Shown one piece after another: positions 25,952 through 38,003 of a stretch of DNA of 64,000 nucleotides; the stretch's first letter is position 1; each line of letters begins with the position of its first letter. The position numbers and the translations under genes were made by a program. Under the pieces are notes generated by a model that saw only the letters and a program-made list of their open reading frames with translations, did no database searches and had not been told where the DNA came from. Source of the stretch: Acanthosoma haemorrhoidale (Eukaryota; Arthropoda; Insecta; Hemiptera; Acanthosomatidae); assembly GCA_930367205.1 (NCBI GenBank), contig OV884009.1:37829841-37893840 (forward strand), written 5' to 3'.

Positions 25952-26096
25952 TCCTTTATTTTTAAAATTACAATTTGTTTATCCAGCATTAATAATTGTA
26001 ATTTAAATGCTCATTCATACCTTATACCTAATATCAATCACTCAATATATACAGTTCACACTCATACAATATATAGGCATAAAATGTTCCCATACA
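25952..26096 (-). mobile_element. LINE family A 3' end, antisense (unit 3)
   Basis: Copy of 7196-7340. Confidence 0.5.
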
Positions 26097-27225
26097 AAAT
26101 CAATATATTTAAAATCTGAATACTGCGATTTTAAATAAATTTAAGAATTATTAGCGAAACAGAAAAATTACTACTCCTTTAGGTGTCTGTCTAGATACTC
26201 TACTCTACTATTTGAATTATCTTTTGATCTCCCGGGAGTACTGCTATCTCTCCTTCCTGTAGTGTGCCTTGTTAGCTCTGAAGACATTCTAATTATCCAG
26301 ACAATTGAAAAGTTTTCTATATAGACAATTTTAGACTAAAACTCAATAAACCAGCATTCTTCTTTCTCATTCTCCCTCTCTAAGTCATGCCAATTATGGA
26401 TGTACTCTTTCCTTAGCCTCTAAGATTCCATTTTATGTTTTCCTCACATGGTCTTTAATGCCTCCCTCTTTTCTTCCATATGTTTACTTTCCACAATTTT
26501 ATAGTGGTGTCGCTATTCCTATCTTTTGTTGTTGGTACCCTTGCATTAGTCGGAATTGTTCTCTATCCAACATTGAACCTATGCCTCAGACTTGTATCAG
26601 AAGAAAGATGGATATCGAGTGATTTTTTTTCTTTAGGGGAACCACTTCCTGAAGATAGAGAAGTACTTCCTATGTATGATATTTCTATGACCACTGTGTC
26701 AAGAATTTTGTATTTAATTTTAATATTTATTATACTTAATTGATTCATTTAACCTTGATACTTCTGACAGTGAATTTTGAGGAAATTTATCTGACTCTAC
26801 TTTGTAACCAATGGAATGAGAAAAGAGCCAGTATAATATTATCCTAAGTCTCAATAAAAATCTTCTAACAGCAACAAGATGAAAAAATAAAACTTATAGG
26901 AGCTAAAGCTCTACAGAAACTATTACCTTGTAAAAAAAAAAAAAAGGCATTGTGTAGTTGTGAATCAAAGGAGCATGTTAGGTATTTATTCATTAATCTA
27001 CTTACACAAGCACAATATGGAAAAGAGTTAGAGCTGGTATCACCTGTTCTTGTTACTTGAAAGTAACAGGAAATCAGGAGTCTGATCTATTCAACTATAC
27101 TTCAACCTACCTGGTCCTTTGGTATAGATGTCCAGGTGAGTGCTAAGTTCTCCAATATTCTTCCAGCGATAGGACATCCTCCACCAGATAGCCAATGGGC
27201 CGTTCCATATCAATAACCATACCTT

Positions 27226-28964
27226 AACCTATGGGTGGCCGGCCAACTCACCCAGGATTTTTTTTTTAAATTTATCTGATCAACACATAGGCCCACGTGT
27301 GATTCGGTAAATGTACAGGAAAATTGGCAAATGCTAAAGTGGCAGCGCACCTCTAATGACAAAACATACAAGATGTATTGAAAACCCCCCACTAAGTTAA
27401 CGCTTGAAAACTGTGAAGATTGCATCCCTCTTTTAACGCGCATTTATTTGTTTTGTTTTTTCTAGAATATGTTATAGTACTGGTTGTTTCAGTCTTGAGA
27501 TCAGATTCCATTAAAAAAAAAAAAAAAAGAAAAATAGCGTTATCCAGGCAGCAATTAATATTCAAAAAACAAAGTAATGAGTTTTCTTTAATAATAAGAG
27601 CTTCTTATGAAATCTCCTTGCTCCTGGCACATGAAAAATGAAAACATACGGAGATGGATAGCAAGTTATCAAACCCAGCTCAAAAATATTTGTAAAATCA
27701 GACAAACCATTTGAAAATTTCAAAATATCGTGATGCGCTGGATTGATGAGATGGAAGAATTTCGCTGGTAATTTTTCTTTGGCTTTGGACAAAAGTTACA
27801 ACTACAAATCGTCTGCTCAGATGTTTGGTTATGTTCTTATCACCAACGAGACTCTTGAAACACCCCTTGACCTCCGTCAACTACGAATAACGACTATAGG
27901 AGAAGATGTGTTCGAAGAACTAAAAATCTCTGTTGTAGGATAAAACTTGGACTGGCCAAAATTAAATGGCTTTTACTGTGATAGGGCTCCTGTCATGGTA
28001 GGTAACAACAAGGGTTCTATTGCACTATTTGAAAAGACCTCTTCTAAAATATCATGGCATTATTCACCACGAAGGATTGTTTTGTGCAAAGGAACTGCAA
28101 TTATATTCTGTCCAAAAACTAGTGGTCGACTGTATAGATAAAAGATGGGCTCGTGACCTCAATCGCAGGAAATCCCGGAAAATGTTGGAAAAAGACTTTG
28201 AAGAACATGGGGAACTAATTCCCTATTACGATGTTCGTTGGCTCTCAAGAGGAAAGGTTCTGGAAACTACGCAGTGATGTCACAACTTATCTAAAAGAAA
28301 ATGAAGAACTTCATCACATCTTTCCCCTCCTTGAATACAATGAATGGCTTTGGGATCTCGCTTTCCTCTGTTAGATGACTGCTTGTCGAACTACATACCT
28401 AAAGTTGATGAATACTCGATTGGAAGGTTAATCGAATTATTTACCAATAGTTCTGAAATCTTGCATTGTTCGAGGCAAGGCTGAAAAGCGACTGTCTCAT
28501 TTCCCTTGCATGCACAATGGTTAACACGCTGGTCAAACTGTAGCGGATCCTGACTATGAAAAATCAAAAATTGATCTCTTCTTCCATCCTTCAAGAACAC
28601 CAAAATATGCTGAGATTATGACTAAAAATGAATCACCGGATTATCTGGAGGTTTGGAAGTTCCTAAAAAACGAAGAGCTCCCTTTGTTGCGCGATTTCGC
28701 TCTCCTATCTATAAGCTTGTAGTTTTTTAATAACATATCGATGCGAGCAATCGTTCTCTAAGATGAAATTTATATAAGATTACAACATTAACCGACTCTC
28801 ATTTGATCAAAATACTTTGGCATCGACAGCGGAGTCTTCCAACAATGAATAGTTGATAAATACTAAACACTTTTAATATAAGTATGTGTGTGGGGGGGGG
28901 GGTTGGCCTGCCCGAGTTAGTGAAACTATGAATTGGACCGAAAAAGATTGGCCACCCCCTCCCC
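27226..28964 (+). mobile_element. Dead hAT DNA transposon (unit 3)
   Basis: Copy of 8470-10208, flanked by CATACCTT (27218) and TATACCTT (28965). Confidence 0.75.
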
Positions 28965-29554
28965 TATACCTTTTGAATGTCTCTCGCTTTGGGCTCGTCA
29001 ACTATTTTTTTTTTTTACTGTAACTGCCGAATATGAAATTTTAGAGATTTTAAGACATTGAAATCGATGATTTTCCATAGCCAAAGAGACCTGGGAAATT
29101 TTTGAGTTAGAAGGTGATTTTCTTTGTGGGAATAATTCAGCGATCTAGAAGGAGTCTTCAGTGTAGACTCTCTACAGCTGGTCTTCACCAATACTTCATT
29201 TTCTTGGTCAGCCTCCACTGGCTCGTATCCGGTGATGCGGCTGATGGAGGAGCAATGGTTATATTAATTATTTAGAAGAAGGATTGTTTGAATTATATAA
29301 TGTACTAAGTATTAAATAACTTTGTATTAGTAAATTTATGCAAATTATGTGCTACATTTATGTATATATATAAATTTATTTTTTCATATATTTATTTGCA
29401 TTGTTTTGTATGATTATTACAAACAACATTATTAAGTACTGATCAATCATATATCAATAGTCTATATTTTATACCAACTGTTTTAAAAATGGTAATATAT
29501 TTTTTTACAAGCATAATTGAAAATGAAATGTACTAGATCTAGATCTTTGCTAAC

Positions 29555-30156
29555 ATAGTATAGTCCAGGCAACTTAGGGCAAAATGATGACGATTCGAAA
29601 AAAAAAAATGATGTAGTTCTGATTTTTGATACAGTCTTTCGGGGGAGTGTCCTATACAACATACTAAAAGTCCTCGAGGGTTCTTATACTTAATAACACT
29701 TAATTCATGCTCATGTGGTATGTATACAACATTTTTCATTTTACCTAGTATTGATGTATTTATTAAAAATCCTTTGCTTTGTTTAATATTAATTTTTTAC
29801 TTTTTAATTAATCAATCAAATTAATTTTTTTCTGATTTATAAATAACTTTAATAAAAATGGTGAAAATTCCTGTCTTCTAACCTCCTATCTCCTAATCCA
29901 TTGACCCAATGGAAAAAAAATAATAAATTGTTTAGTTTAATTTTGTATATAAAGTAATTTTTGCTAAAATCACTAATTTGGGAGATATTTGAGAAAAACC
30001 AAAAAAAAACTATCTTAAAACAGGCCCGTCCTTGTTCTCACCCCCTACCCTTGAGGACGTTTAGTGTGTTGTACAGGACACTCCCCGCAATAACTGTACC
30101 AAAAATCAGAACTGCATCATTTTTTTATATTTTTCCTTTGTTGCCTGGACTGGTAT
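29555..30156. mobile_element. MITE-like inverted-repeat element (unit 4, left arm clipped)
   Basis: Copy of the element at 1377-2013. The 35-bp deletion just beyond its left arm shortens the spacer. Confidence 0.6.
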
Positions 30157-31243
30157 TATACAAATAAATAATGTGGATCCTCAAGTGCTCTTATAGTTTG
30201 AAGGCTGATCTCATCAGGAGAAAAATTACATAAGTTGATTTATGACCATTATGAAGTCAATTGAACCAAATATCAAAACTTTGAATAAACTTGTTGCTTA
30301 TTTACATTTCAAATTCATTTAATAATTTCTGTTTACATAATTATAATAATTAAAACTTGTATATAAACTCTTGGTATTTAAATATCATATTATAAATTTT
30401 ATTATTTCAAATTTGAATGTAATTTTGTAATATGTATTTTAATTGGTAATCAAAGTTCATATTTATTTAACTCTTGGAGATCACTATTTAGCCCAAATTA
30501 CGCAGTTAATGTTGTGATAAAATATATTTAGTCCATTTAAAATGGATCGATGGTATGAGTACATATCAATATAATATATGTATAATTCAAGAGAGAAAGA
30601 GATATAGACCGAAAAATTATTTGTAACATGAGTCTCAAAATAATAATTAATAATATTTTCTTAACATATTTATTGTGTCATCTCTTCAGTGTCACTAATG
30701 AAATTTGTTGTTTACTTATTTAAAAATTGTAATGAAAGTATTTATTTTTTTATGTATAATAATATCACACAAAATATACCGTCCTTTAGATATTAAAAAT
30801 ATTCGTTGTTAGTTTTTTTCTTAAGAATGTTCCCATTGTAATCACGCTAGACCCAGTTAAATTTAATGGTAATTAGTCTATTGAATTCAATTAATCTAAT
30901 TTTTGAAGGAAAACAACCTTCTGGTCAAATGTAGCGCCTCTTCTAGAAAAACCTTGTTTTCTAATTCAAATATTTAGTTCAGGATTTTATTTGGGGTTTG
31001 TTGATTTTTTTTCAAGGAACCCCTATGTTTTCATCCTTGTATCAGTCTGTATGCTCTGGTATTTTTTAGTCCCCTATTAAAGCTAGAGACATGAAATTTT
31101 ACTTGGAGGTTCCATTTGACACAGCTTGAAATGCAGCTCTGGTCAGGGTTCACTCAGCCTCAAGAGGATAAACGAGTAGAGCTCTATCTTCAATAAAAAA
31201 AGTAATGAGTCCTGGTTAGATAACCCTACTGATTCACACTTTA

Positions 31244-31705
31244 GCATCCAACGTCTTGGTGAAATCTTTCATCCTGAGTTTTTAGGGAAGTAGTTCACAT
31301 GCAGGTGTAAAAACTGAACTTTCAATGTCATGATGCAGCCTTGAGCTTTATATACAGCTAATTCAAAATGTTTTTATAGTCTGGGTCTGCTGTATTTTCC
31401 AAAAACTTCTGGATTACATCCTTGAAAGAAATACATGATCCTTCTTCAGTGTCATAATTGAATCTGAGAACAAGGGATTGGTCAAAAGTTCAAAGTATGG
31501 CAGGTCCTTTAAAAACTCTTTCTTTCAGCTTGACTTCAGACAGTTTTGGGATTTTCGAACACACTTGTTGGAAGCATTCTTCATCTTTCGACAGAGATTT
31601 TATATCCCAAGTTTCAAAAGGAACCAGCTGTGAATCTAGACCAAAGTGGAGTTCACTCCTACCTCTCCCTTTCACCATCCCTATACCCCCCACCCCTCCC
31701 CTCAA
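31244..31705 (-). pseudogene. Transposon-associated protein relic (unit 4)
   Basis: Copy of the relic at 3101-3562. The 3650-bp deletion begins just beyond its 5' end. Confidence 0.55.
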
Positions 31706-31733
31706 AACAAACCCCTAATTACTCATACATAAT

Positions 31734-31833
31734 TGTAATTTAAATGCTCATTCATACCTTATACTTAATATCAATCACTCAATATATACAGTTCACACTC
31801 ATACAATATATAGGCATAAAATGTTCCCATACA
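31734..31833 (-). mobile_element. LINE family A 3' end, clipped by the deletion (unit 4)
   Basis: Only the part equivalent to 7241-7340 survives. Its terminal A-rich end was removed by the 3650-bp deletion. Confidence 0.45.
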
Positions 31834-32962
31834 AAATCAATATATTTAAAATCTGAATACTGCGATTTTAAATAAATTTAAGAATTATTAGCGAAACAGA
31901 AAAATTACTACTCCTTTAGGTGTCTGTCTAGATACTCTACTCTACTATTTGAATTATCTTTTGATCTCCCGGGAGTACTGCTATCTCTTCTTCCTGTAGT
32001 GTGCCTTGTTAGCTCTGAAGACATTCTAATTATCCAGACAATTGAAAAGTTTTCTATATAGACAATTTTAGACTAAAACTCAATAAACCAGCATTCTTCT
32101 TTCTCATTCTCCCTCTCTAAGTCATGCCAATTATGGATGTACTCTTTCCTTAGCCTCTAAGATTCCATTTTATGTTTTCCTCACATGGTCTTTAATGCCT
32201 CCCTCTTTTCTTCCATATGTTTACTTTCCACAATTTTATAGTGGTGTCGCTATTCCTATCTTTTGTTGTTGGTACCCTTGCATTAGTCGGAATTGTTCTC
32301 TATCCAACATTGAACCTATGCCTCAGACTTGTATCAGAAGAAAGATGGATATCGAGTGATTTTTTTTCTTTAGGGGAACCACTTCCTGAAGATAGAGAAG
32401 TACTTCCTATGTATGATATTTCTATGACCACTGTGTCAAGAATTTTGTATTTAATTTTAATATTTATTATACTTAATTGATTCATTTAACCTTGATACTT
32501 CTTACAGTGAATTTTGAGGAAATTTATCTGACTCTACTTTGTAACCAATGGAATGAGAGAAGAGCCAGTATAATATTCTCCTAAGTCTCAATAAAAATCT
32601 TCTAACAGCAACAAGATGAAAAAATAAAACTTATAGGAGCTAAAGCTCTACAGAAACTATTACCTTGTAAAAAAAAAAAAAAGGCTTTGTGTAGTTGTGA
32701 ATCAAAGGAGCATGTTAGGTATTTATTCATTAATCTACTTACACAAGCACAATATGGAAAAGAGTTAGAGCTGGTATCACCTGTTCTTGTTACTTGAAAG
32801 TAACAGGAAATCAGGAGTCTGATCTATTCAACTATACTTCAACCTACCTGGTCCTTTGGTATAGATGTCCAGGTGAGTGCTAAGTTCTCCAATATTCTTC
32901 CAGCGATAGGACATCCTCCACCAGATAGCCAATGGGCCGTTCCATATCAATAACCATACCTT

Positions 32963-33054
32963 AACCTATGGGTGGCCGGCCAACTCACCCAGGATTTTTT
33001 TTTTAAATTTATCTGATCAACACATAGGCCCACGTGTTATTCGGTAAACGTACA
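32963..33054 (+). mobile_element. Left end of the hAT element, truncated (unit 4)
   Basis: The left terminal repeat and about 90 bp are present after CATACCTT. The homology then ends in TACA and unrelated DNA follows, so the array's right boundary lies inside this transposon. Confidence 0.7.
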
Positions 33055-33396
33055 ATTTTTAATAATCACGCAATGAGGCAACTATTTTAAATTGAGTAAG
33101 AGTGGCAAAAAATGATAGCACGATAATCATTAAGTGATTTTTGTTGTCACAACTATTGACTATTAATTTACAGAGGGAAAGCTCATTAGATATTCGGCTA
33201 TAAAAATAAGTTAGTCAATTGGGCTGCATCACACAATCAGGGTATCGCTGAACTTAGCCTCAGATAACAATGAATAGAAACCTCCATTTATTGATTCTTC
33301 AAACAAATATTTTATGAAGTGGTAATTTTATCAATACTAATCTCAAAACTTTGAACATCATTTGTTACATTTTTATTCATTAGATCGCAAACGATA
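33055..33396. other. Unique AT-rich DNA between the array and the LTR element
   Basis: Nothing was recognised. It is the right flank of the array and the left flank of the retrotransposon. No clear target duplication matches the other side of the element (CGATA before the left LTR, AATAA after the right). Confidence 0.4.
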
Positions 33397-33533
33397 TGTA
33401 ACCCCTGGCTCCTTTCCTAGACTCGTCGAGGAACGCTGAAAAGGATGGTTGGCAAGCTAAAGGAACTTCACACGGATTTAGGAAAATAATAACCGAGAAT
33501 AATACAAGTTAATACCATTTCAGAACGGTTACA
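33397..33533 (-). repeat. 3' LTR (137 bp)
   Basis: It runs from TGTAACCCCTGGCTCC to AACGGTTACA on the plus strand and has the TG..CA ends of an LTR. It is nearly the same as the other LTR except that it lacks that copy's 119-bp internal segment. It is unusually short for a Gypsy LTR. Confidence 0.85.
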
Positions 33534-33549
33534 ATACCCCCTTCTTTAC
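33534..33549 (-). promoter_or_regulatory. Polypurine tract
   Basis: On the minus strand AAAGAAGGGGGTAT lies directly before the 3' LTR, the expected place and composition for the plus-strand primer of reverse transcription. Confidence 0.7.
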
Positions 33550-33630
33550 AAAAGAGGCGACTATCATCGACTCTTTTCACTAAGTATCCTCGGGGGTACG
33601 TTGCACTGAACTATTCACTGTCACCTTCAC

Positions 33631-33848
33631 TCACTCCTCCCCGTTATTTGTAGACGGGACAGGCTCTTGTTCCTTCGGGTAACGAATAATCACCTGGGCC
33701 ACTGTAGGGGTTGACTTCTCTCGGGGTTGACGTCGGCACGCCAGCGGTATACCAGCTAGGCGAGGCCGATTATTTGCGGTAATCCTATCAATGTTCCTAT
33801 CTCGCTCCACCACCCACATCAGTCCTCCTGAAACACCATCCGTCATTA
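33631..33848 (-). CDS. Small ORF overlapping the pol stop codon (71 aa)
   Basis: Its ATG overlaps the stop of the integrase frame as TAATG, a typical reinitiation arrangement, and it runs 71 codons to 33631, about 80 bp before the polypurine tract. The sequence (MTDGVSGGLMWVVERDRN at the start) has no envelope-like signal peptide or membrane segment. It could be the remnant of a third ORF or the shifted tail of pol. No function can be assigned. Confidence 0.35.
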
Positions 33849-35310
33849 CTTCCTTGGATTCCGTAGGTTGTACGAACTTTGGTGTGCGGGAAGGGTCGGT
33901 AGAGGTTCAGGTTCCCACGACGGGTCCAGGGGGTCGTCAGAGGGTTCGAGGGTACTCGCTTCAATCTCCTCCGGTATGCTGGCTTCAGGAAGGGGTCTCT
34001 CTCGCGCGGTTGGTGGGACCGGTTCTAGACCTCTTGGTATGACACTGGGTCTTCCCGCCGTTTCTACTACTTGCCCCGGCATTGGGCCCTTTCCTTTTGG
34101 GGAGCTAGTGGCCAATGTATGTGGTGGGGCCATGCGGTCGTCTCCCTCTCCTTCCTCCTCGTCATCATCTGAGCTTGCCATCGGTACGAGTTCTAGGTCG
34201 TCTTCTTCGTCCGTACTGTCGAGCTCACTCTCCGCCTGCTCAGGGAAGAGTTCCAGGCGTCCCGGTTTCCCTTGACTCGTCTCGGGCATTCCTCCATGTA
34301 GTCCTCCGTGAGCCGGCTTCAGCCTGTTTATATGGACCACCTGAGTGTTTCCTGATTCACTCCTTATTTCGTATGTGACCTTCCCTAACCTCTTGGTCAC
34401 CTCATGGGGGCCAGTCCACGGGCAGTGAAACTTTGGGAAATGGCCTGGCTTTACCGTGGGTACATGGAGGTATACCAAGTCCCCCACACTAAACTCTCTT
34501 TCCTTCCTCGTCTTGTTTATCCGCTCCGTGCGTCGTGTCCACTCTCGGTCAATTCTTTGTCTTGCCTCATCTTGGGCTTTCTGTATCCGGTCCCCTAATT
34601 GTTGCACCACCTCGCCGGCCTCGTCCGTGTCTCCTTCGTCTTTGGTGACCTTCTCTAGTCGCGCTGGTGTCCGTAGTTCCCGTCCGAACAGGAGGTAGTT
34701 AGGCGAGAATCCCGTGGCCGAGTGGGGAATGGCTCTCATACGGGAACGCCATCAAGGAATACGGGACCCATTTGTCCCAATCCCTCCCATCCTTTCTGGC
34801 AAAGTGAGCTAACGAATCTCCCAAAGTCCTGTGGAACCTTTCTAGTATTCCATTGCTTTGGGGGTGGTAGGCCGTTGTTTGTAGCTTGGCGATCCCTAGC
34901 GCTTTACACACCTCCTTAAACAATTCGGAGACAAAATTTCGGCCCTGGTCGGTTAGTAGGCGCAGTGGCACCCCATGTCTGGTGATGATGTTCTCTACGA
35001 AGGCCTTTGCTGTGGCTCCCGCCGTCTGTTCGGTAATTGCTACGGCCTCGGTGTATCTAGAGAAGTGATCGATAAAGGTCAAAAGGTATTTGTTCCCCCT
35101 CTGGCTCCTTGGGAAGGGTCCCACTATGTCAAGGGACACCATTTCGAAAGGTCGCGATGGAAAGAACGGCCTCTCAATTGGTACCGTCCGTCCCGCTGGT
35201 GTTTTCCGGGTGGCATACGAGTGACACGTCTTTACAAACGCCTCCACGTCTTGCTTCATTGAAGGCCAGAAGTACCTTTGCCGTAAGACGGCAAGCGTTC
35301 TCTCCCCCCC
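33846..35310 (-). pseudogene. pol 3' part: integrase and C-terminal tail
   Basis: Integrase is split over two frames meeting near 34738. The zinc-binding region reads HHSSVWAGHPG, and downstream KTCHSYATRK has Tyr where the second Cys of the CxxC is expected. The catalytic triad is visible: MVSLDIVGPFP (D), LLTDQGRNFVS (D) and HPQSNGILERFHRTLG (E). WTGPHEVTKRLGKVTYEI is the GPY/F-type module. There is no chromodomain. The last ~130 residues are acidic then proline-rich, ending SSYNLRNPRK. The link to RNase H is broken in a run of C at about 35306-35320, and the internal break lies in a GGG run at 34742. Integrase inserts the cDNA copy into host DNA. Confidence 0.85.
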
Positions 35311-37240
35311 CCCCCCCGGGGTGACCAGCCCACACGCTGCTGTGATGGTCGGTCAAAGCTTCTTTTCTCCTGACCTGAGGCACTACCACCTTCCACTGTC
35401 TTCGCTCGTCGTTCTCTCCTCGGTACATTAACCCCTGTTCGTCCCACCTGCACAATCGGGGGTTGCCTTTCGCCCAGTTTTGGCACTCTTCGTCCCTTAG
35501 CTGGTCTTGGCGATATCGTTCGTAGTCCTGGACCTCCTGTGAAGTTACCTTGGCCACCGCACGGCTTAGCGCATCCGCATTGGTGTGCTTGCGTCCGGGT
35601 TTGTGGACTACCTCGTAGTCGAACTCTTCCAACCGGAGCGCCCATCTCGTCAGTCGGGACGACGGATCCCTGAGGGACAACATCCACCGCAGTGCCGCGT
35701 GGTCCGTTACCAAGGTGAACTTCCGCCCTAGCAGGTAGCACCGGAAGTGATTCGTGGCCCATATTACCGCCAGCAGCTCCCGCTCCGTAGCCGAGTAGTT
35801 CTGTTCCACCTGATGTAGTTGGCGGCTGGCATATGCTAACGGTCTCTCTTGTCCGTTTCTCACTTGGGAAAGGATGGCTCCTAGAGCAACTCCAGACGCG
35901 TCGGTTGCCAGAATAAAGGGATCTTTGAAATCTGGGTAGATGAGGACCGAGTCGGTACACAACGCCTCTTTCAGCTCTTGGAAAGCCACTACCTGGTCTT
36001 TCTTCCACTGGAAGCGTTTGTCTTTCCCGGTAAGAAGTGTCAACGGCTTGGCTATTTCGGCGAAGCGGGGAATAAACCTCCGGTAATATCCCGCTAACCC
36101 CAGGAAGCCTCGGACCTCCCTAGCTGAACCGGGCGTCGGGAATTCTCTTACTGCTTGCATTTTCGCGTCATCTGGTTTGACTCCCTCTTCGGTCACTAAA
36201 TGGCCGAGGTATCGTACTTGCCTAGCAGCGAACTTACACTTTTCCCCGTTCAGTTTAAGGTTTGCTTCCTTCAATCGGCCAAACACGTGTTCTAATCGGT
36301 CTCTATGTTGTTCCAAGTCTTCATTGAAGATGATTATATCATCTAAATATACGTAACATTCTAGACCCTTGATACCTGCGAGGATCTGATCCATGGTCCT
36401 TTGGAAGGTCGCTGGGGCTCCCGCCAGCCCAAACGGCATCTTCTTATACTCGTAATGGCCGTCTAAAGTGGTAAAGGCCGTCTTTGGCTGATCCTTTTCG
36501 GCTACTGGTATTTGGTGGTATCCGCTGCGTAGATCTAAGGTGGAGAAAATTCGACTCTTTCCTAACATCTCTAGCGTCTCTTGTATTAGAGGCAGCGGGT
36601 ACGCGTCGACCTTGGTCAGCGCATTCAATCGTCGGAAGTCCGTGCAAAAGCGAAACTTCATGCTCCCGTCTTCGCTCTTCTAGGGAACCAACACCACTGG
36701 TGCTGCCCAATGGGTGGTGGAGTGAGTGATCACTCCATTGTCCAGCATCTCTTTTAAGTGACCTTCTACTATTGGGTGGTGGTGGAACGGTACTCTGTAC
36801 GGCCGTTTCATTACGGGGTGAGCCTCACCTGTGGGTATTTGGTGTCTAGCCCCTACCGAGCAGCCTTCCTTCCTGGGTGGTTTGAACAGGGCCTCATACT
36901 CCCGCAGTAGCGGTTCTATCATTTTTCTCTCGTTCTCACTTAAATGGCTTAGGTCCCAGTCAGGGCCCTTCATTTTTATCGATCTGAATCCAGCTGTCCT
37001 TCGGTCCCCTTCGAATTCCTTCCCTTCCCTTTGGGCATTTGTTAGAACGTTGCTTCCCTGGTTCCATTTTGCTGCTACCCCTAGAGTCTGATTTCGGTCC
37101 AAACAAACTTCCTGGGGGCCCATATTGATCACCTGTACCCACATGCTGCCATCTTCAATCCTAGATAAGCAGCGAGCTGTTCGGGCACCGTTTTGCCTCA
37201 GCGTTGCGGGCTCTATTACTATGTCCGATAGTTCCTCTCC
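35174..37240 (-). pseudogene. pol middle part: reverse transcriptase and RNase H
   Basis: One frame runs from about 37240 to the C-run near 35315, interrupted by a single TAG at about 36680-36682, right after the AAPVVLVP motif of the RT N-terminus. RT motifs follow in order: FRRLNALTKVDAYPLP, STLDLRSGYHQIPV, MPFGLAGAPATFQR and the catalytic YVYLDDIIIF. RNase H shows ATDASGVALGAIL, ERELLAVIWA, VTDHAALRWM and HTNADALSRA, giving the D, E, D, D residues. Apart from the stop, all catalytic residues are in place. The last ~45 codons before 35174 are out-of-frame sequence past the C-run. A frame change near 37235 separates it from protease. Confidence 0.9.
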
Positions 37241-37990
37241 GGATACAAGACCTCTGTTAAGATTTCGCTGTAGGGTGGTATCTTCACTTGTGCAACGCTT
37301 CTTACAAAATCCCTTCCTTCTCCCTCTCGTGGGGCCCCCTGGTCGGCCGTATCCCTTGTCTGGTAGTCTCTTCTCCGTTCCGCGCGGGCTTCTGCCCTTC
37401 TTTTCTTTCTCTTTCTGCTGTTTCTTTCTCTCAGCTTCTCCTTCCGTGGGTCCGTTTCGTCACTAGCCTCCAATGGCTCTACCGCCGAGTTCCACTTCTT
37501 GTTCAGGTTCTCGACAGTTTGATTCAGCCTCTCTATCTCGGTGCTCAGCCTCTCTATCTCTTCGCTACCTCCGTCTATTCTCCGGACAACTGGGACGGTG
37601 CTTCCCTCGATGATCTCTAGCTTCCGTTCCCTGACCAACACTTTCGCTCCCATCCTAGTGAGCACATCCATCCCGATGATTCCGTCTCCGGGCAGATCCA
37701 GTGGGGATATCACGATGGGGTGTGTAAACTCCTTCCCTTGTAGCTTACATCGCAGCAGCTGAATCCCGTCTATCTGCAGTGGTTGGCCCGTCACTCCCTT
37801 AGCCCGTAGACTAGCCGGCCCTAGGTATATTCCGGGGACAGCGGCCCTGATCAACGTTACCTCTGCTCCCGTATCCACCATCATGTCATGTGCCACGCCT
37901 TCTATTTCCATCACCACTGAGATGGTCCCACCCCCTCTTCCTCTTATCCCTGGCACTAGGCGAGTGTATCCCCTTTGTCTATCGAACCTG
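37219..37990 (-). pseudogene. Retropepsin (protease) with linker
   Basis: The aspartic protease signature VDTGAEVTLI lies near its start, and GDGIIGMDVL is the second conserved block (ILG/IIG type). A basic, coiled linker follows (ERLSTEIERLNQTVENLN, then a run rich in R, K and E). The frame differs from gag, overlaps its end and has no ATG near its start, so it would need ribosomal frameshifting from gag. It ends at 37219, out of frame with RT. The enzyme processes the Gag-Pol polyprotein. Confidence 0.85.
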
Positions 37991-38003
37991 TGGTCGGGGT
38001 GTC

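Larger units (their letters stand above)
19911..29254 (+). repeat. Tandem amplicon, unit 3
   Basis: It starts at AATTTATGCAAATTATG, 88 bp (net) short of the unit 1/2 pattern because the junction deletion removed the exon relic and its surroundings. The rest follows the unit 1 sequence. It ends with the same LINE fragment (29209-29254) as unit 1. Confidence 0.95.
29255..33054 (+). repeat. Tandem amplicon, unit 4 (deleted and truncated)
   Basis: It begins with the same exon relic as unit 2. It lacks 35 bp near 29723. It then jumps at about 31731-31733 from a point equivalent to 22345 to one equivalent to about 25996, a loss of 3650 bp that includes all of SRP14. Homology stops at 33054, about 90 bp into the hAT element. 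The part right of the jump is visibly more diverged than the part left of it. Confidence 0.9.

Noticed and set aside
1077..33054. CRISPR or satellite array
   Set aside because: The repeats are 9.4 kb with genes and introns, so this is a segmental tandem duplication rather than a short-repeat array.
33631..33848. Envelope gene of a Gypsy-type element
   Set aside because: Only 71 codons, with no signal peptide, cleavage site or membrane segment.
33868..34698. Plus-strand ORFs across the integrase tail
   Set aside because: They are antisense shadows of the GC-rich pol region with no recognisable domains.
35256..36008. 250-codon minus-strand ORF
   Set aside because: It is a shadow frame over the RT/RNase H region, which is clearly coding in another frame.
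37219..37240. Programmed frameshift between protease and RT
   Set aside because: No slippery heptamer or structure was seen, and most Gypsy elements keep these in one frame, so a mutation or sequence error is likelier.
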